From positions 8,734,214 through 8,798,213 of the forward strand of contig OZ024871.1 of NCBI GenBank assembly GCA_964017185.1: a stretch of DNA of 64,000 bases, written 5' to 3'. This DNA comes from Rugalucina vietnamica. Lineage: Eukaryota; Mollusca; Bivalvia; Lucinida; Lucinidae. Below are positions 62,398 through 64,000 of the stretch, one piece after another. Numbering within the stretch: the stretch's first letter is position 1; each line of letters starts with the position of its first letter. Made by a program: the position numbers and the translations under genes. Under the pieces are notes generated by a model. It was not told the DNA's origin. It did not search any database and saw nothing but the letters and a program-made list of their open reading frames with translations.

Positions 62398-63105
62398 TTA
62401 CTCCTCTGGACAAAATTTCAGGAGTAAAATACTCCTCAGGAAAAAAATTATCTGGGGCTCTGTTTCAGCAGTAGAAAACAGAGAGTCAGGGAGGTCATTC
62501 CAGTCCCTGATAGTCTGGGGAAAGAAACTACATTTATAGGCCTCTATACTAGCAGATGGAAGCTGAAATGCCTTGAAGTGGCTATTTCTACAATGCCTAG
62601 TCTTTGGGATAAGGTCATCTTTAGGTATTCTGGCTTTACCCTTCAGACCTTTGTATAGCAATATAAGTCGATTATCTGTCCTACTTTTCTTGAGAGATTC
62701 CCATTTTAGTTGTTCAAGAATGCCAGTCATACTACCTTCCTCTAAAGTATAATTCCTAGTTACAAATCTAGCAGCACGATTCTGTACCTTCTCCAATTCC
62801 TCTTGGAGGCATTTAGTATGAGGATCCCAAACAGAACTTCCATATACCAGGACTGCTTCTTTAGCATCTTTGGGGCAAGAAAATAAGTTTCTCCTCAAGA
62901 ATCCAAGTGTTCTGTTGGCTTTAGTACAGATATTGTTGATATGGGTATTCCACTTGAGGTCATTTGTAATTGTTACACCTAGATATTAAATGCTATCAAC
63001 ATTTTCCAATACCATTCCCTCGAGGGTGTACGAGGTCTCAATTTTATTTATCCGATTATTTGTCAGCTGCATCGCGTTGCATGTGACAGGTTCAAGACCG
63101 TCGTT
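62398..63105 (-). pseudogene. Non-LTR retrotransposon (CR1-like) reverse-transcriptase C terminus
   Basis: The frame reads KIETSYTLEGMVLENVDSI, stop, YLGVTITNDLKWNTHINNIC, TKANRTLGFLRRNLFSCP, YGSSVWDPHTKCLQEELEKV, QNRAARFV and PQTIRDWNDLP. These are the late-RT and post-RT blocks of CR1/jockey-type LINEs. A TAA stop at 62986-62988 interrupts the frame. About a dozen residues usual between 'CPKDAKEA' and 'L-x-YGSSVWDP' are missing. The 5' part is absent, as usual for truncated LINE copies. Confidence 0.85.
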
Positions 63106-63109
63106 GCCG

Positions 63110-63560
63110 GTGCGGCAGGTCCGGCGAGCGCCGTACCACTTTTTTGGGCGAGCATGCTATCCGCCGTACCATTTTTTTTTGACCGCCGCTTACCTTTAAT
63201 CTTCTCTGATCGCATCATTATACGAGTCTCTTCTTATTGATGAAATTATTATCATCATTCGAAACTCGTGTCATCGAGGCAAAGGTGTGAAAATAAACAG
63301 CTTAGTAATCAATGGGTGTAAAGACAGTACTATCAGTGAAATGACACTTGTTCATTAGATCATCAAAATGATATGAAATAGTCGTAATAAAATCGATGTG
63401 CCACTGCCTGATGAGATTCAAAGAGGGTCAAACATTGTTTTTAAAACCTAAAATATATTCTTATGTTGTCACATAATTCAAAAATATACCCAAATTTGAA
63501 ACAAAAAATGTTCACACAAAAAATATCCATACAATAATTGTTCAAATTTACCGGAAAGTT
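63110..63560. other. No recognised feature
   Basis: Contains two near-copies of 'ccgccgtaccattttttt' around 63130-63180, then AT-rich DNA. No exon or mobile element recognised. Confidence 0.35.
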
Positions 63561-63564
63561 GTTT

Positions 63565-63760
63565 GTTTTCTTGCTTTACGTCCCAGTTAACGGCTATGAT
63601 CATGACGGGGTATTACCTCTTTTTTATGAGACCCATGTAAACAACTTAAGTTTAAATGAACACGTATGGATGGTTTGACTAAACCATGTGCCATGGACAT
63701 GCTTAGACCGACTTAGCTGTATAACTAAGTAGTAATCAGATGGTCGGTAAGTTAATATTC
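63565..63760 (+). mobile_element. SINE-like family G repeat
   Basis: 'tttacgtcccagttaacggc', 'tgacggggtattacctcttt', 'cacgtatggatggtttgact' and 'agtaatcagatggtcggtaa' match the copies at 25865 and 31390. Confidence 0.7.
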
Positions 63761-64000
63761 TATTATAGTATTCTAGAGCATGCTATTGTTGGTATATGAA
63801 TATATTTGTGAGTATACCCTATTCTTTTGAATTACACTGGGGGTGGGGGTGGAAACTATGTAATATAACATCATGCAAATGTGTTCATTGTTGAGGACAA
63901 TATTTTATGGCATTAAGGTGGTCCCTCTGACCACACTGGCAGCCATGAGAATAGGTTTCAGGGATACAAGATTTATCTTATAACTCATCCAAAACCTTGC

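Overview
The window is animal nuclear DNA: AT-rich, intron-containing and packed with dispersed repeats. The repeat content (blocks rich in AGGTCA/TGACCT, short inverted-repeat elements ending in variants of 'gagccgccgcatgagaaaacc', tRNA-headed SINEs, elements ending in 'gggggcata' or 'gggggagacata') suggests a bivalve mollusc. That assignment is inference from repeat style; no species-diagnostic gene is present.

One host gene could be rebuilt completely. It is an orthologue of the multi-pass membrane protein TMEM104 (amino-acid/auxin permease superfamily). It runs on the minus strand from its ATG at 59983 to its stop at 25038, in ten coding exons: 59942-59983, 49911-50032, 49000-49078, 48212-48284, 38190-38239, 36931-36961, 34572-34671, 28066-28186, 26811-26904 and 25038-25798. 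The spliced frame is 1473 nt (490 residues). Every junction is GT-AG and the phases agree throughout. The introns are almost solid transposon, and several insertions stop 10-40 bp from a splice site.

Region by region: 1-5115 is a two-block 66-bp satellite. 5116-14290 is SINE, inverted-repeat and tandem-repeat DNA. 14750-16321 holds pieces of a Crypton/DUF3504-like tyrosine recombinase. 17173-18189 is a foldback hAT-like element. 19062-24060 carries inverted-repeat elements, a SINE and two clusters of GC-rich palindromes. 24060-25037 is the presumed TMEM104 3' flank. 25038-59983 is TMEM104. Its introns hold a 4.3-kb element with long inverted repeats (29177-33497), a hAT-like element (43173-44357), a decayed mariner (about 44644-45609), about a dozen copies of one hairpin MITE, and a 5.8-kb LTR retroelement (53124-58929). 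59984-62390 is the TMEM104 5' flank. 62398-63105 is a LINE reverse-transcriptase fragment, and a SINE-like repeat lies at the right edge.

The most unusual object is the LTR element. It has intact 947-bp LTRs differing at about four positions, a 4-bp target duplication and a plausible primer site, yet no recognisable protease, reverse transcriptase, RNase H or integrase. Its interior carries two long overlapping ORFs offset by +1: one built of 24-residue repeats, the other rich in GYSQ repeats followed by an acidic Ser/Asn/Glu-rich tail. It sits inside a palindromic MITE, which sits inside a TA-flanked inverted-repeat element, all in TMEM104 intron 1.
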